64,000 bases of DNA, taken from assembly GCA_014529385.2 (NCBI GenBank), contig CM043944.1, forward strand, positions 51,092,768 to 51,156,767, read 5' to 3'. The notes under the pieces were generated by a model. It was not told where the DNA came from and searched no databases. It worked only from the letters and a program-made list of their open reading frames with translations. Both the position numbers and the translations under genes were made by a program. Source of the stretch: Adiantum capillus-veneris (Eukaryota; Streptophyta; Polypodiopsida; Polypodiales; Pteridaceae). Below, piece after piece: positions 36,042 through 48,500 of the stretch. The stretch's first letter is position 1, and every line of letters begins with the position of its first letter.

Positions 36042-36815
36042 AACACTTCTTCTTCAAGGCCTTTTATCACCTTGTTCTCTTGTGCAAGAAAACTGGGTCG
36101 CACTCTAAATAAGCCTCTCCGTATCTTTTGAGACCTCATTGGCACTTGTTCTACCTCCTCTAGCCTGACATCAGCTTCACATGCTTTGATCAAATGCGTA
36201 TCAATAAACGAAGGAGCCTTTACCTCTTGATGTTTACCCATCTGTTTGAGCTGCTAGGTCCACTGGCTACCATGATTGTAGACTGCAGCAATCCCGCCTC
36301 CATCTTCTTCTTTATTTTTTGGCTCTTTGCTCTGGAAACTCTAACAGCTTCATCAAAGGTCCTTGGATCTACTCTTTCACGAACATAGGGATGCAAGCAA
36401 GATAGAAACTTTTTCAGCTTAAAATATCCCACATTGGTTGCTTGGGTAGCATGCCACAAAATCCCCCAATAAGCTTCAAATCTATCAACAAAGGCATTGA
36501 AATTTGAACTTACATCCTATTGAAATCCTTTGATCTTTGTATCTGCTTCCAAAGCCGTCACCACCTTTTGATACCTTTGTACAAATATCTCATGAAATTC
36601 GATCCAATTCTGCTTGTGTGCATCTTCTTAACCATCAAAACAAGCTTTTGCTTTACCTCGCAAAGCTTTACCTCGCAACACCAAAGGTAGAGTCTGGAGC
36701 TTTGCTTCATCACTTGGCATCCACAGTACAATCAGCATAAATAACTCAAAATCGGCAGTCCAATCATCTGCATCTTCATCTGCTTTGAGCAGAGGACCAA
36801 ATTCCTGCTTCATCT
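36042..36815 (-). pseudogene. gag of the old minus-strand gypsy element split by G1
   Basis: From ATG 36,813-36,815 the minus strand reads MKQEFGPLLKADEDADDW, then LWMPSDEAKLQTLPLVLRGK (with a short in-frame duplication GKALRGK), ACFDG, and after a stop VDRFEAYWG-type and KKFLSCLHPYVRERVDPRTF, FDEAVRVSRAKSQKIKKK. This is a Ty3/gypsy capsid domain (size-limited reading, LRGKA..WF, LHP.VR.RV, F.EA...A...). It runs up to the GAAAC duplicate and continues beyond G1 at 23,818. At least two frame breaks are present. Confidence 0.7.
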
Positions 36816-37157
36816 TGACTCATGAACACTTGGTTAAGAAGCAATCAGTGGGTCCTCAGTGGGGGCACCACAAGATGGAAAGGGGGAAATGGAAAAACAC
36901 CCAGCAATAACTTGAATGCGTCTCTATAGCCTAGTGATCCAATAGCACCCCTATCCCCTATTTAACACACACATAAACACCCAATCTGCAAACAATCATT
37001 GCCCAAATCGGTTTCCAACCAACCCTAAACTGCATACATCAAGTCACAAAGCATACCATAATGGCTTCTATCTATGACCCTTCAAAGCACCCTCACCTAC
37101 AAATACATAATTTATATCAAACAACCCACACCACCTTGTACAACCTCTGGCGTGCAT
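36816..37157 (-). other. primer site and leader/LTR end of the old gypsy element, copy A
   Basis: The minus strand has TGGTGCCCCCACTGAGGA at 36,853-36,870, the same primer-site sequence as G3, upstream of the gag ATG. The flanking stretch matches 54,777-55,067 closely. Homology stops at 37,157, exactly where the G2 LTR begins. Confidence 0.6.
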
Positions 37158-37600
37158 TGTAGACGACTGGATAATCACCATGTGGGAACATGTTCTTAGA
37201 CGATGGGCAGCGAACTACTCAGTAATTACTACAGTAAACCCAAAGTGTATAAATAGGGCCCATTACATTTTTATCGAGTTGGCAATTGTTATCACTTGTA
37301 ATAGCGCTTTGGGCTATACTTGTACTTGACCATAAGTAGCAGTATTGTCGGCTGTACTTTCTCTCTCTCTCTCTCTGTAATCATATTCACTGTAATCTTG
37401 ATCTGTAATCTCAATCATGGCATATATTTCAGTGATACTTACTTCTTGTCCAGTCTTCTAAATTTGAATCTGAATCTGAACCTTATTCCAGTCTATAAGT
37501 CTGATTCTTATTTCAATATCCATATGTCAGTCTAGTCTCTGAATTCTGTCTAGTCTGCTATCTGAAATCTTCCCAAACTAGTAGTTGAAATCCTTCAACA
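37158..37600 (+). repeat. G2 5' LTR
   Basis: Begins TGTAGACGACTGG where the old element's homology breaks off (preceded by TGCAT, a possible target site) and ends near TTCAACA at 37,600. Contains TATA box GTATAAATAGGG at 37,246-37,257 and a short CT tract. No matching 3' LTR is present in the window. The end point is inferred from TG...CA and gag position. Confidence 0.5.
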
Positions 37601-37672
37601 CTGGAATTAGCTGTCTCAAGAGATCAGCTCCAATTCCATTTTGGCAATCACGGTGGCTCGAGCTAATGCTCG

Positions 37673-39453
37673 TTGTCTGAAAGACTCTTCTCCCAGTTGA
37701 AGTTTTCAGCAGTGGCCCCAAAATCCAATCGTGGCCGGAAATCTACCATTCGTGTGGACCCCATTATTGAGGAGTCAGGAAGAGAGTCTGACCCCAAGAA
37801 AGAGAAAATGACTGACACTGAGGCTCAGGAGGAGCATAGTCAGGCTGATGAGGCGCAGGACTCGCAGCACTCACAGGCAGAACGGGAAGCACGAAAGGCA
37901 AAGAATTCCAAGATTTCTCAGTCTCGCCAGAGAGATAATAATATCAAGGGCAGAAAGGGAAGTCACCGTACTTCTAGCAGACAAAATAGAGAAGATACTG
38001 ATACTGAGACAGAGACAGAGATTGATTGGGATGCTGACACTGACAATTGCAAGAAGGCTCCCAAGCGTCATTCTGAAGCCAAGAAGAGAAGTGGTGGGAT
38101 CAGCAGTAATCGAAATGATTACATAGCTTCCCTGAATATTTCCTTTCCCATGTTCAAAGGAGGGAAAAAGGATGATCCAGATGTTTACATACAAGCTTTC
38201 GAGCAGTATGCTGAACTAAAAAACATTGATGAAGATGATTGGGGGAAATATTTTCCACAAACCTTGAAGGAGGTAGCGAGGAAATGGTATTACCATTACC
38301 CTACATGCCAGTTGAGATCATATAACAAATTACTTAAGGCCTTCAGGTTGGAATATTCCGACAATCGAGGGGACGAGGATATTCTCTGTGAATTGGATCA
38401 GATCAAACAGAGGAATTTGTCAGTCCACAGCTATGTAGAAAAGATAAAAGAACTGACCAGGCAGTTGCAAGAACCGTCGTCTGAGAAGAGATTGAGGGCA
38501 TGGTTTCTGAATGGGTTCAGAAGCAAGAAGCTTAGGGAACAAGAAGTACCATCCCCTACAAAAAAAATTCAATGACCTAGTCCAAAGAGCGTTAAAATTG
38601 GAACAGCAGGCTAAGAAAGAGAAGAGCCACAAGAAGCGAAGGACCAATAGCAGTAGCTCGTCTACTGAAGCTTCCGATTCCAATGCAACATCTAGCAGCT
38701 CCGAGAGCAGCTCCAATGAACGAACAAAGGAGAAATCAAAGAAGGGATCATGGACCAGGAAGATTGAAGAAATGGCTAGATTGCAGAATCAGCCACACAC
38801 GACAACCGATCCGAAAGATGGAGACTTGGTGTTCAAGATGTAAATCCAAGGACCACATATCCACTAAATGTCCACAATGTACCTATTGCAAGGCCTTTGG
38901 TCACCTATGGAATAATTGTGGCATCAGCATTCACCATTTTAAGAAAGGAAAGGATCTATCAGTGGTTGCCTACATGGAACCAGTGAAGGTAGAACCAATC
39001 AAAGTAGCTCAAGAGGAAAGGCAAGGTACCAGTGGTACTCGTCAAGGACGTGGCATATACCAACTAGGAATGGGCAGAGGAAGAGGAAGAGGCAACTTCC
39101 AGACCAGGAGCATGAATTGCTATACCTGTGGGAAGTATGGTCATTTTGCAGCTCAATGTCCAAATGCACCGGTCACGACTGCTACTGAGGTTAAGGCACC
39201 AGAGCCAGTCCCAGTCAAGGTGGTTACCAGGAGCAAGGGAGTGATTATTGAAGAAATTCCAGACATTTCAGAAGTACCAGTCAATCCTAACAGCAGCAAG
39301 TGGGCTCAACAAAGGGAAGTTTGGAAGGCCAAAGGTAAAGAAAAGGTGGTAGATGAGTGGCAAGAGCAGCGGGAACTAGCAACTAAAATCATAGAGGATT
39401 TAGCTAAGAAGCTTCCAGAGCAGCCAGAAAGTTCCGAAGCTAGAGTCATTTAG
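37673..39453 (+). pseudogene. G2 Ty3/gypsy gag, frameshifted
   Basis: A charged N-terminus leads to the capsid domain (FPMFKGGKKDDPDVYIQAFE, RKWYYHYP, SVHSYVEKIKELTRQL, about 38,140-38,480). The frame breaks in an A8 run near 38,565, continues (FNDLVQRALKLEQQAKKEK), breaks again near 38,825, and then gives two zinc knuckle regions (CSRCKSKDHISTKC, CYTCGKYGHFAAQC) and an Arg/Gly stretch, ending at TAG 39,451. No ATG opens the first frame; an ACG in good position before GTGGCTCGAGC may be a mutated start. Coding content is otherwise well kept. Confidence 0.75.
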
Positions 39454-39498
39454 AAGATACCAGCCCAATCGACTGATAAAGATCAGTCAGTACCGGCC

Positions 39499-40199
39499 AT
39501 GACAGAGACCATGCTGGCTGTAGTACAGGGACTAGTTGATGAAATGGGAGTGGATGGAAAGAGTAGAAGTACTGCTAAAGAAGAATGGCAGTGTCAAGAC
39601 ACCAGTTCTTCAAGCTCTGAAAATCAGTCTAACCAAGAGAGAGAGGAAATTCATGTGAAAATTTGTGATAGAATCCAGAAGCTGACTGTAGAGCTAGAGG
39701 ATATAAGAAAGACCTTGCCTGAGGTGGCCAACTTTATCAAACAACGTAGGAAGACTGAGGTAGGGGCCAGAAAAGTGGACATGACGGTTGTCCGAGATGA
39801 TGAAGTTCCACTTATTCAGGTAGACTTCAAGGTCAGGAAGCAGTGGGAACCTCTCTCAAGCGTCATACCGGATGGAGGAGCAGGAGTCAACATATGGGAG
39901 CCCATCTTCAACAAAGAATGGGTATCACTAACATGAAACCGGCACCATTCAAAGTAAGAATGGCAGATCATCGAGTCGTACAGGCGACGAGCATGATTGA
40001 ACACATGCAGATACGAGTTGGTAGGGAGAAATTCAAAACCAATTCCTTGTCTTGGATGTGCATGGAGCATATGGAATGCTACTAGGCCGCCCATGGTTAA
40101 GAACAGCACATGCTGTCCATGATTACGCAAACCAAACTTTGACCATAGAAGGGGCCAGTGGCAAAATCAAAATCCAGACCAACAACACCAAGAGCTAGA
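39499..40199 (+). pseudogene. G2 protease region, frameshifted
   Basis: A linker with predicted helix (KICDRIQKLTVELEDIRKTL) leads to VIPDGGAGVNIW, the retropepsin active site in its common plant variant DGGA (39,865-39,900). After a frameshift near 39,920 follow FKVRMADHRVVQA and GMLLGRPWLRTAHAVHDY, the protease C-terminus (to about 40,190). Same order as Ty3/gypsy gag-pro-RT. Confidence 0.7.
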
Positions 40200-40222
40200 A
40201 AAAGGAACTAAGGCCGAAGGAG

Positions 40223-43200
40223 TTGTGTCAGAAATACAGAGCCAAGAAAATTGAGCAAATGCTAGCAGCTATGAACATATTTCCTTTGGCAGAAATTGAT
40301 TTGAATGCAGTCCTGTTGAACAAAGAGCAAGCTGACAAGCAGAAGAGACAATTCCCTGATCAGTTTACTGAAGTCAATGCAGGGGAAAGAACAGTTCAGC
40401 TAACTGGAAGAATGGAGGAACCAGCTGATACTAGTGTAATGGAAGAACCAGTATGTTCTGAAGAGTACCCACTGGATCAGAATAATGATTCAGAAATGAA
40501 TGGACCTTCTTGGTACTACGCTAAAGAATCGACCAAACGAAAAGGAGGCGGACCAAACTGGTTGCTTCCAGATGATCAGGAAGTAGAGGAGTGGAACCTG
40601 GGATCAGAGGAAAATCCCAGAATGATCAAAGTCAACAAGCACCTCAAACCGGCAATGAAGGAAAAGGCACGAAAAATATTCCAGAACTATAAAGATGTGT
40701 TTGCCTGGGAACATACAGATTTGAAGGGAGTAGATCTTGAAATCTGTCAGCACCGAATACCACTGAAACCGTATGCTAGGCCAGTCAGATTGCAAATATA
40801 CCGGATGAACCCCAACTATGCAAAGAAGGTCAAGGAGGAGATTGATAATCTTCTCAAGGCTGGGTTCATTACAGAAGTAGCAAGCAGTGATTGGTTATTT
40901 CCCATAGTCGTCGTTCCTAAGAAGAATTGGAAATTAAGAGTTTGTGTCGACTATAGGAAACTAAATGCCCAGACCATTAAGGATCCATTTCCCTTACCTT
41001 TTACTGATATGTTGCTTGATGAGATCGCAGGATATGAGATGTATAGCTTCATGGATGGGTATAGCGGCTATAACCAGTTACAGATTGCTCCTAAAGATAG
41101 GGCCAAGAACACTTTCATCACTGAGTGGGGAGCATTCATGTATCTAGTGATGCCTTTTGGCCTATGCAATGCACCAGCTACCTTTCAGCGGTGTATGATG
41201 GAGATGTTTAATGAATTTCTTCATCGGTTCCTTGCCATTTTCATGGATTACTTCACTGTTTATTCAAATGAGGAACAACACCTTCTATTCCTAGGGAGTG
41301 ATCGCTCAAGGCGGAGCAAGTCACGCACAAAGTCAGTTCTTGAATGTTGGAACTGCGGCAAGAAGGGCCACGTCAAGAAGGATTGCTGGTCCAAGAAGAA
41401 GAAGGAGACAGAGTCTCAAGACAACAAGCCAACATCGGAGGCCAATGTGGCAGGTAAAGTAGAGCAAGATGCTCTAATTCTCTCATTAGACAATGTGTCT
41501 AATTCCTGGATAGTAGATTCCGGGGCTTTATTCCATGCGACACCACACAAGCAACATTTCCAAGACTACACCAAAGGTAATTTTGGGTATGTATACTTGG
41601 GAGATGATGAAGCTTGTGAGATTGTCGGCAAAGGTACAGTTTCTGTCAAAACTGCTAATGGAAATGAATGGAAGCTTAAAGATGTTAGGCATGTTCCTTC
41701 TCTTCGCAAAAATTTGATCTCTACAGGACAATTGGACGATGAAGGTCACAACATTGCATTCGGAAACAAACGGTGGAAGATCTCAAAGGGATCTTTGGTG
41801 GTTGCCAAGGGTGAAAAAGTCGGTACACTTTACGTGTGTACTGTTAGCACGCAACCTTCAGCTTGTGCAGCAACTACAGAAGTTGACAGTGCGGTGTGGC
41901 ACTACCGACTTGGGCATATGAGTGCCAAAGGAATGCAAATCCTTCAAACAAAGAAGCTTCTATCAGGTTTGAAAGAAGTGGACTTAGAGTTCTGTGAAGA
42001 TTGTGTTTATGGTAAACAAAAGAGGGTAAAATTTCAAAAATCAGGAAATGAAAGAAAAAATAAAAAACTTGAGTTGGTTCATTCTGATGTTTGGGGTCCT
42101 GCAAGTACACCATCACTTGGTGGCTCATTGTACTATGTAACATTCATAGACGATGCGACTAGAAAAACATGGGTTTATGTCATGAAGAATAAATCCGATG
42201 TATTTTCCATATTTCAAAGGTGGAAAGCCTTTGTGGAGAATGAAACAGGTACCAAGGTTAAATGCCTCAGATCCGACAATGGAGGCGAATATTGCAGCCA
42301 AGCTTTTGAAAGCTTTTGTGCTAGCAATGGCATTCGGAGGCAAAGGACAACCCCAAGGACACCTCAACAAAATGGGATTTCGGAAAGGATGAACAGGACA
42401 ATCATGGAACGAGCACGAAGCATGCGGCTACATGCAGGCCTACCGCTTGAGCTTTGGGCGGAAGCTGTAAGTACGTCTGTGTACTTAATCAATCGGTCAC
42501 CCTCAACGGCATTGGATGGGGGAGTTCCAGAAGAGGCATGGACAGGTAAACCGGTGAATTATGCATTTCTCAAAGTGTTTGGGTGTGAGGCTTTCATGCA
42601 CATAGATAGAAGCCTAAGATCAAAGTTAGATGCAAAGTCCAAAAAGTGTTTCTTCATTGGCTATGGAGAAGGAGACTTTGGGTATCGCCTATGGAATCCT
42701 GAAGATGGTAAAATCTTAAGGAGTAGGGATGTAATTTTTAACGAACAAAATATGTACAAAGATTACTTGGAAAGAAAACAAACAAAAGAAACAGGTGATG
42801 AGTACATGGAGCTTGAGGACGGTGAAGACTCAAGGACTGCAAACGGTGACAATGTGCAACAACGTCGACCAAATGAGGAGCCTCAACCTATTCCCCGAAG
42901 ATCTACAAGAGAAAGTAGACCTCCAGAAAGGTTTGTTCCTTCCTTCAACCATCTCTTGATCTCAGATTCTGGAGAGCCGGAATCATATGAAGAAGCTATG
43001 CAACATGAATCCAAAGAAGAATGGACGAAGAGCATGCAAGTGGAGATGGACTCACTACATCGCAACCAAACATGGGAGTTGGTTGAGTTGCCTAAAGGTA
43101 AGCGGGCACTTCAAAACAAATGGGTGTACAAGCTAAAGGAAGAAGAAGGTGGGAACAAAAGGTACAAGTCTAGGCTTGTGGTAAAAGGTTTTTCTCAAAA

Positions 43201-43973
43201 GAAAGGTATTGACTTCAATGAAATATTTTCTCCTGTTGTAAAAATGAACTCAATTAGGCTTGTCTTAAGCCTTGTCGCTGCTCATGATCTAAATCTCGAG
43301 CAAATGGATGTAAATACGGCATTCCCTCACGGTGACTTAGAGGAGGAAATCTACATGCTTCAACCAAAGGGGTATGAAGTAAAAGGTAAGGAGAAAATGG
43401 TTTGCAGATTAAAGAAGAGCTTGTATGGTTTAAAGCAAGCATCAAGACAATGGTACTTGAAGTTTGATCGATGGATGTTGGATCATGGATTCACAAGATG
43501 CAACTCGGATCACTGCGTCTACATGGAGAATTTGGGAGATGGGAAATTCATCATCCTAATGTTGTATATTGATGACATGTTGATTGCAAGTGCTAACATG
43601 CAGGACATCAAAGACCTAAAAGAGGAGCTGTCCAAATCTTTTTCAATGAAAGATTTAGGTGCTGCAAAGAGGATACTTGGTATGAAAATATCAAGGGACA
43701 GGACGAAGAAGACAATAAAGCTATCTCAAGAAGATTACATCAAGAAGGTACTAGAAAGGTTTGCAATGCAAAATGCAAAACCAGTTTCTACACCTTTGGC
43801 TGGTCATTTTAAACTAACGAAGGATATGTGTCCAAAGACACAAGAGGAGATAGCCTATATGTCTAAAGTTCCATATGCTGCAGCGGTAGGTTCTCTAATG
43901 TATGCTATGGTCTGGACAAGGCCATACATTGCACATGCAGTGGGAGTTGTGAGTAGGTTCATGGACAACCCAG
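40223..43973 (+). pseudogene. in-frame chimera: Ty3/gypsy RT N-half joined to Ty1/copia pol
   Basis: One uninterrupted frame of about 1,250 codons. Up to about 41,293 it is G2 gypsy RT: KDVFAWEHTDLKGVD, KLRVCVDYRKLN, FGLCNAPATFQ and the active site FMDYFTVYS, where the second catalytic Asp of F.DD is Tyr. Directly after EEQHLLFL the frame becomes copia: CCHC knuckle CWNCGKKGHVKKDC (41,345), protease WIVDSGALFHATP, GAG-pre-IN WHYRLGHMS, integrase (HSDVWGP, SDNGGEY, TPQQNGISERMNRT), and RT with LYIDDMLIAS (43,565) to RFMDNP. The copia gag N-terminus and 5' LTR are missing. The frame is cut at 43,973 by G3 and continues at 53,198. Copia domain sequence places it near the Tork/Tnt1 group. Confidence 0.9.
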
Positions 43974-44088
43974 TGACGTAGGAAATTTGGAATGGCGGCC
44001 TCTACACCAAAACAAACTCCATTGCGCCACAAGGGAAATGAGATGAGGGCACCACCTAGTCTTGGAAGCGTGGACTAGGACCGCTACA

Positions 44089-44166
<78 letters not shown>

Positions 44167-45464
44167 ACTATGAATGAAGCATTAACCGTGGTGTGTGTAC
44201 AAGGAATGGATGACTTCAAACATTCCCAACACAAATAGCATATAGATTACCAAACAGTCACTCAAGGATTAGCCAAGATCACATCAAGCACTCTCACACG
44301 CATATAAAACATTTCTCTTAATTAACATAAGTAAGAGGAGGAGAGGTTACTAGCATGAAACAATTTTCACTCTAGGATGTGCAAGAATAGAGTGAATGAA
44401 TGAGCTTATGGGCTCATGGTGAGTGATATGGGCTCATGGTGAGTGATACAAAGGCTCAATGGGTTGAGGGAGGCTTGAAATTACAAAGGGGAAGGCCTCT
44501 TTATATAGGAAAGAGAGTGATTAGGAGTGAGGTTAAGATACAAGTGTAATTTGTACAAATGAAGCTTGATTAGGGACATTCAACCAATGAAGAAGCTCCT
44601 TCCAAGTGATTTGTTGACCAATTAGCTCCATCATCACTTGTGTTGTCTTCACTCCTTCCTCCATAGCTTGAGTCCAAGAGCTTCCTTATTTTAAAATGTA
44701 AAGAATCTACATAAAATCAATACATATCTAGTAATAATAGAAAGGGGTTGAATGAGAACTTATGAATTACGACAAGATTAAGCATGACTTGAGAGGTGAT
44801 TAGAAGAGGAACTTTGATGGGTTTTTGAGCTTGAGAGAGAGGAGGAAGGAGAGGAGGGTGAGAAGACTAATAGCTGATTTTAAAGAAGGTCTCAATGTGG
44901 AAAAGGAAGGGTGTGTGTGTGTAAAGGTAGGGGGGTGGTCTCCACCACAATTGAAAAAACTGGCGTCCACCATTTTGGCCATATCTCCTAGACCGTAGAT
45001 GCAAAAATTATAAAAAAAAATATGGCCAGAATCTTCAGCTCGTCAGTTATAACTTTGATGAAGACAACTTTTCTTGGATCGGAGTGGAAGTATTTTTTAA
45101 AAATTCAACAAAATCATGTGCCTGGTTTCTTCCTTTACCAAGTCTTCCACTTGGGTCCCATTTGTTTGAATCATCATATGGCTCCAAAGCCATGATAATA
45201 TGAGCCACTCATGACCCTTGAATCATGGGTGCATGGCTCCACAACCACATCATATCTTTTCTTTTCACATTTACATATTTTCCCTTCCCTTTACCACTAG
45301 GTTCTCCCTCTACCTTTCACCTCCGGTGAACTAGTCAAGAAAAAATCATTTTTTTTTAAATTTTTCCAAGAGGTTGTTCTCACTCTTTCTTTTATTGTAA
45401 ACCTCTAGAAGCAAGGAAAACCAACAAAATATGATTAACAAAAATTTGTGATAGGCTCGGATCA
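43974..45464 (-). repeat. G3 3' LTR (left copy)
   Basis: TGACGTAGGAAATTT...GGCTCGGATCA on the plus strand. Contains (GA)n at 44,092-44,163 and a 20-bp tandem repeat (CTCATGGTGAGTGATA) near 44,412-44,447. Direct repeat of 51,719-53,197. Confidence 0.92.
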
Positions 45465-45482
45465 TAGCCCCCCCAAACCTGG
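45465..45482 (-). other. G3 polypurine tract
   Basis: On the minus strand AGGTTTGGGGGGGCTA immediately precedes TGATCCGAGCC of the 3' LTR. Confidence 0.75.
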
Positions 45483-45505
45483 CTAGGGGTATTTATGCCT
45501 CTAGC

Positions 45506-48500
45506 TTACTTTCTTTGATCTTGAGCTGACCTTATCCTGATGTGATAAGGCTTTAGACGCCATCCATTTGTCCTGGTCTTGTGCACTTTACCATCAATGT
45601 CTTGAAGTCTGTAAGAGCCATTTTTGAACTTTTTGGTGACCAAGAACGGGCCTTCCCATCGGAAAAGAAACTTTCCATCCTTACGAGTGTCGAAGCGATT
45701 GTCATATCGAAGCACCAGAGATCCCTTTTTGATGTCTTTGGATGCTAGCTTTTTGTTGAACTTTTCTCTGCGCTTCTCTGCTTCTTGAGAATAGTGGTTG
45801 ATGGCTTCTTCACGATCCAATTGCAGCCTCTCTAGATCCATGATCCTTTGATGTACTTTCTCCTTTTGAGAGCCTACCTGGCTACCCAATATTCGAAGAC
45901 TTGTTAACTTCACTTCAATGGGCAAAAGCGCCTCCTTTCCATAAACCAAATGAAAGGGTGTGTACCCTAATGTGGTTTTGAAGGAGGTTCTATAGGCCCA
46001 TAGAGCTCCATTCAGGTGTTTGTCCCAATCTTTGCGCCTGGCATGTACCTGTTTGGTGAGAATTTTGCAAATGATTCCATTTACCTTTTCCACCAAACCA
46101 TTGCACTGAGGGTAGTAAGGAGTAGAGTGTTGATGCTGAATATTTAGCTTCTTCATGAGTTCTCCTACCAAGTCTGCTCTAAACCCTAGTCCTTAAACCC
46201 TAGTCCTCTATCAGATAGTATTTCAAGAGGGGTGCCAAACCGGCAACAAATGTGGTCAAAGATGAACTGACTCACATCCTTAGCAGTAATTCTATTGGTC
46301 GGCATAGCCTCAGCCCATCTAGTCATGTAGTCTACTCCCATGATGATGTACTCTTTACCTAACTGAGTGCGTGGTAGAGGCCCTATGGCATCAATTCCCC
46401 ACTTCTCAAAGGGCCCATATACCTTTATTGGGTTCTGAGGTTCAGCTATGAGCCGTCGTGGTCCTGCTTTCTGACATTCATCACATGTTTGACACCAATA
46501 TTTGACATCACGATGAAGACTTGGCCAAGTAAACCCAGCTTGTAGAACCTTTCTACTAGTGACGTCGTGTGCAAAGTGTCCTCCGCACATATCATCGTGA
46601 CAAGCTTTTAAAATCTCTTCAATTTCACTCTTCAAAGGAACTCTCCTAAGCACACTATCCTTACCAAGACAATACAAGTCATCATTTACTATGCGATACC
46701 TGGTAGCCTTCCTAGCTAACCATCGCCTTTCCCCTGCATTCAAGTGTTTAGGAGCCTCTCCTTGCTCCAGAATGTGCATAATATCTTCCAAGTCCTCCTT
46801 GCCTTGCTGAAGTGGAAGTTTGATGGCCACTGCTCCCACTATTGACTCATTTAACTTTGATGATGCTAGGTGGTCTGCATCCTTGTTCTGGTCTCTTGGT
46901 ACATGATGTACTTGTGCCTCCCTAAATCTCCTCATAAGAGCTTTTGCTTCTCTCATTTTAGTAGAGAGACGGGCATTTTTGCAAGCCCATGTACCTTGCA
47001 TTTGCCTTACCAAAAGCATGGAGTCACCAAAAGCGTTTAATCTCTTAATTGAATTATCGAGGCACCAACAAAGGCCATGAATTAGAGCATGATATTCTGC
47101 TTCATTGTTGGAGTGGACATCTTCTAGAGTGATCCCTTCACCATGGATCCTCTCTCCCAATGGGGATAAGACCACGATGCCTGCAGCTGCCTTATCCTTG
47201 GTTCTCTTGTATGCTCCATCAAAGTAGAGGCTATAAGCATTGACCAAAGCCTCTACAGCTGGAGGTGGTGGAAGTTCCTTTCTCTTCAAATGGCAAACTT
47301 TTTCATAGCACTTGTTTGTTAAAATGTCGGCTAAGCATGCTCGAGTTGTTCTTTCAACCTGTATTGTATAATCAAACTCTTGAAGTCGCACCACCCACTT
47401 TGCTATTTTGTCAGAGATTTCCATATGTTGTAGTGCATAGGGAAACATATCCTCCACAGTGATAATTACAAACCTCTTCGGCAGCAAGTATGGCCGAAAT
47501 TTGGTTACCGCAAACATGAGAGCTAACACTAGCTGTTCCATTAGGGTGTAGGCCTTCTCTGTGTTTTCCATGAGGCGGCTAGCAAAATACACAGGCCTCA
47601 TAAAGGAGGTTTTTGGATCTTTTTGTAGGAGGGCAGCACCAATGGCTTCTTCTCCCACACTAGGGTTTACAAAGAATGTTTCTTCCCAACAAGGTTGGAG
47701 GATTACAGGGAGTGACCCTAACATTTTTTTAATCTCTCTAAAATGCCCTTCACTTTCTTCACTCCAAATAAGCGTCTCTTGACGAGTCAGCTGTTGTAGA
47801 GGAAATATCACTTGGGAGAGTAAGTGTATGAATCTACTCAAATATCTTAGCTTTTGCAAGAAGGAGATTAATTGTTTGATGGAAGTTGGGGAAGGTAGAT
47901 TTAGCAATGTTTCTATCTTTTCAGGATCTACCTCGATTCCATCAATGGACACTACATGCCCTAATAGTGTAACCTTGCTTTCCCCAATGTGACATTTGTC
48001 CTTGTTTAGTTGTCCACCCAGCTTAGCTAAACGAGTAAATCCTTCATCAATCTTGCCGAGATGCATACTTTTGGAGCTGTAAATACAAAAGTCATCTATG
48101 AAAACCCTTATGGACTTACCAAAGTAAGGTTGGAAGACCATGTTCATGAATCGTTGAAAGGTGGCTGGAGCGTTGGTGAGACCAAAAGGCATGACTCGAA
48201 ATGCAAAACATCCCCATGGTGTGATGAAAGTAGTCTTCTTCTGATCCTCCTCTGCAATGCGTATTTGAAAGTAGCCAGAGTAGCCATCACACACTGTGTA
48301 TCTCTCATGGCCTGCTACTTCATTTAGAATCTCATCTTGAAATGGGAGAGGGAAGTGGTCCCTCTTTGTTGCAGCATTTAGTGGCTTGTAATCCACGCAC
48401 ACTCGCCATTTACCATTCTTCTTTGGCCTCACCACTACTGGGGAGACCCATTCTGAATCTTCTACTGGGTATATGAATCCTGCTTCTAAGAGTCTCTTCA

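Noticed and set aside
46180-46207. Telomere-like TAAACCCTAGTCCT repeats
   Set aside because: They resemble the plant telomere unit CCCTAAA but are a single 14-bp duplication inside integrase coding sequence; with one copy the integrase reading frame is normal.
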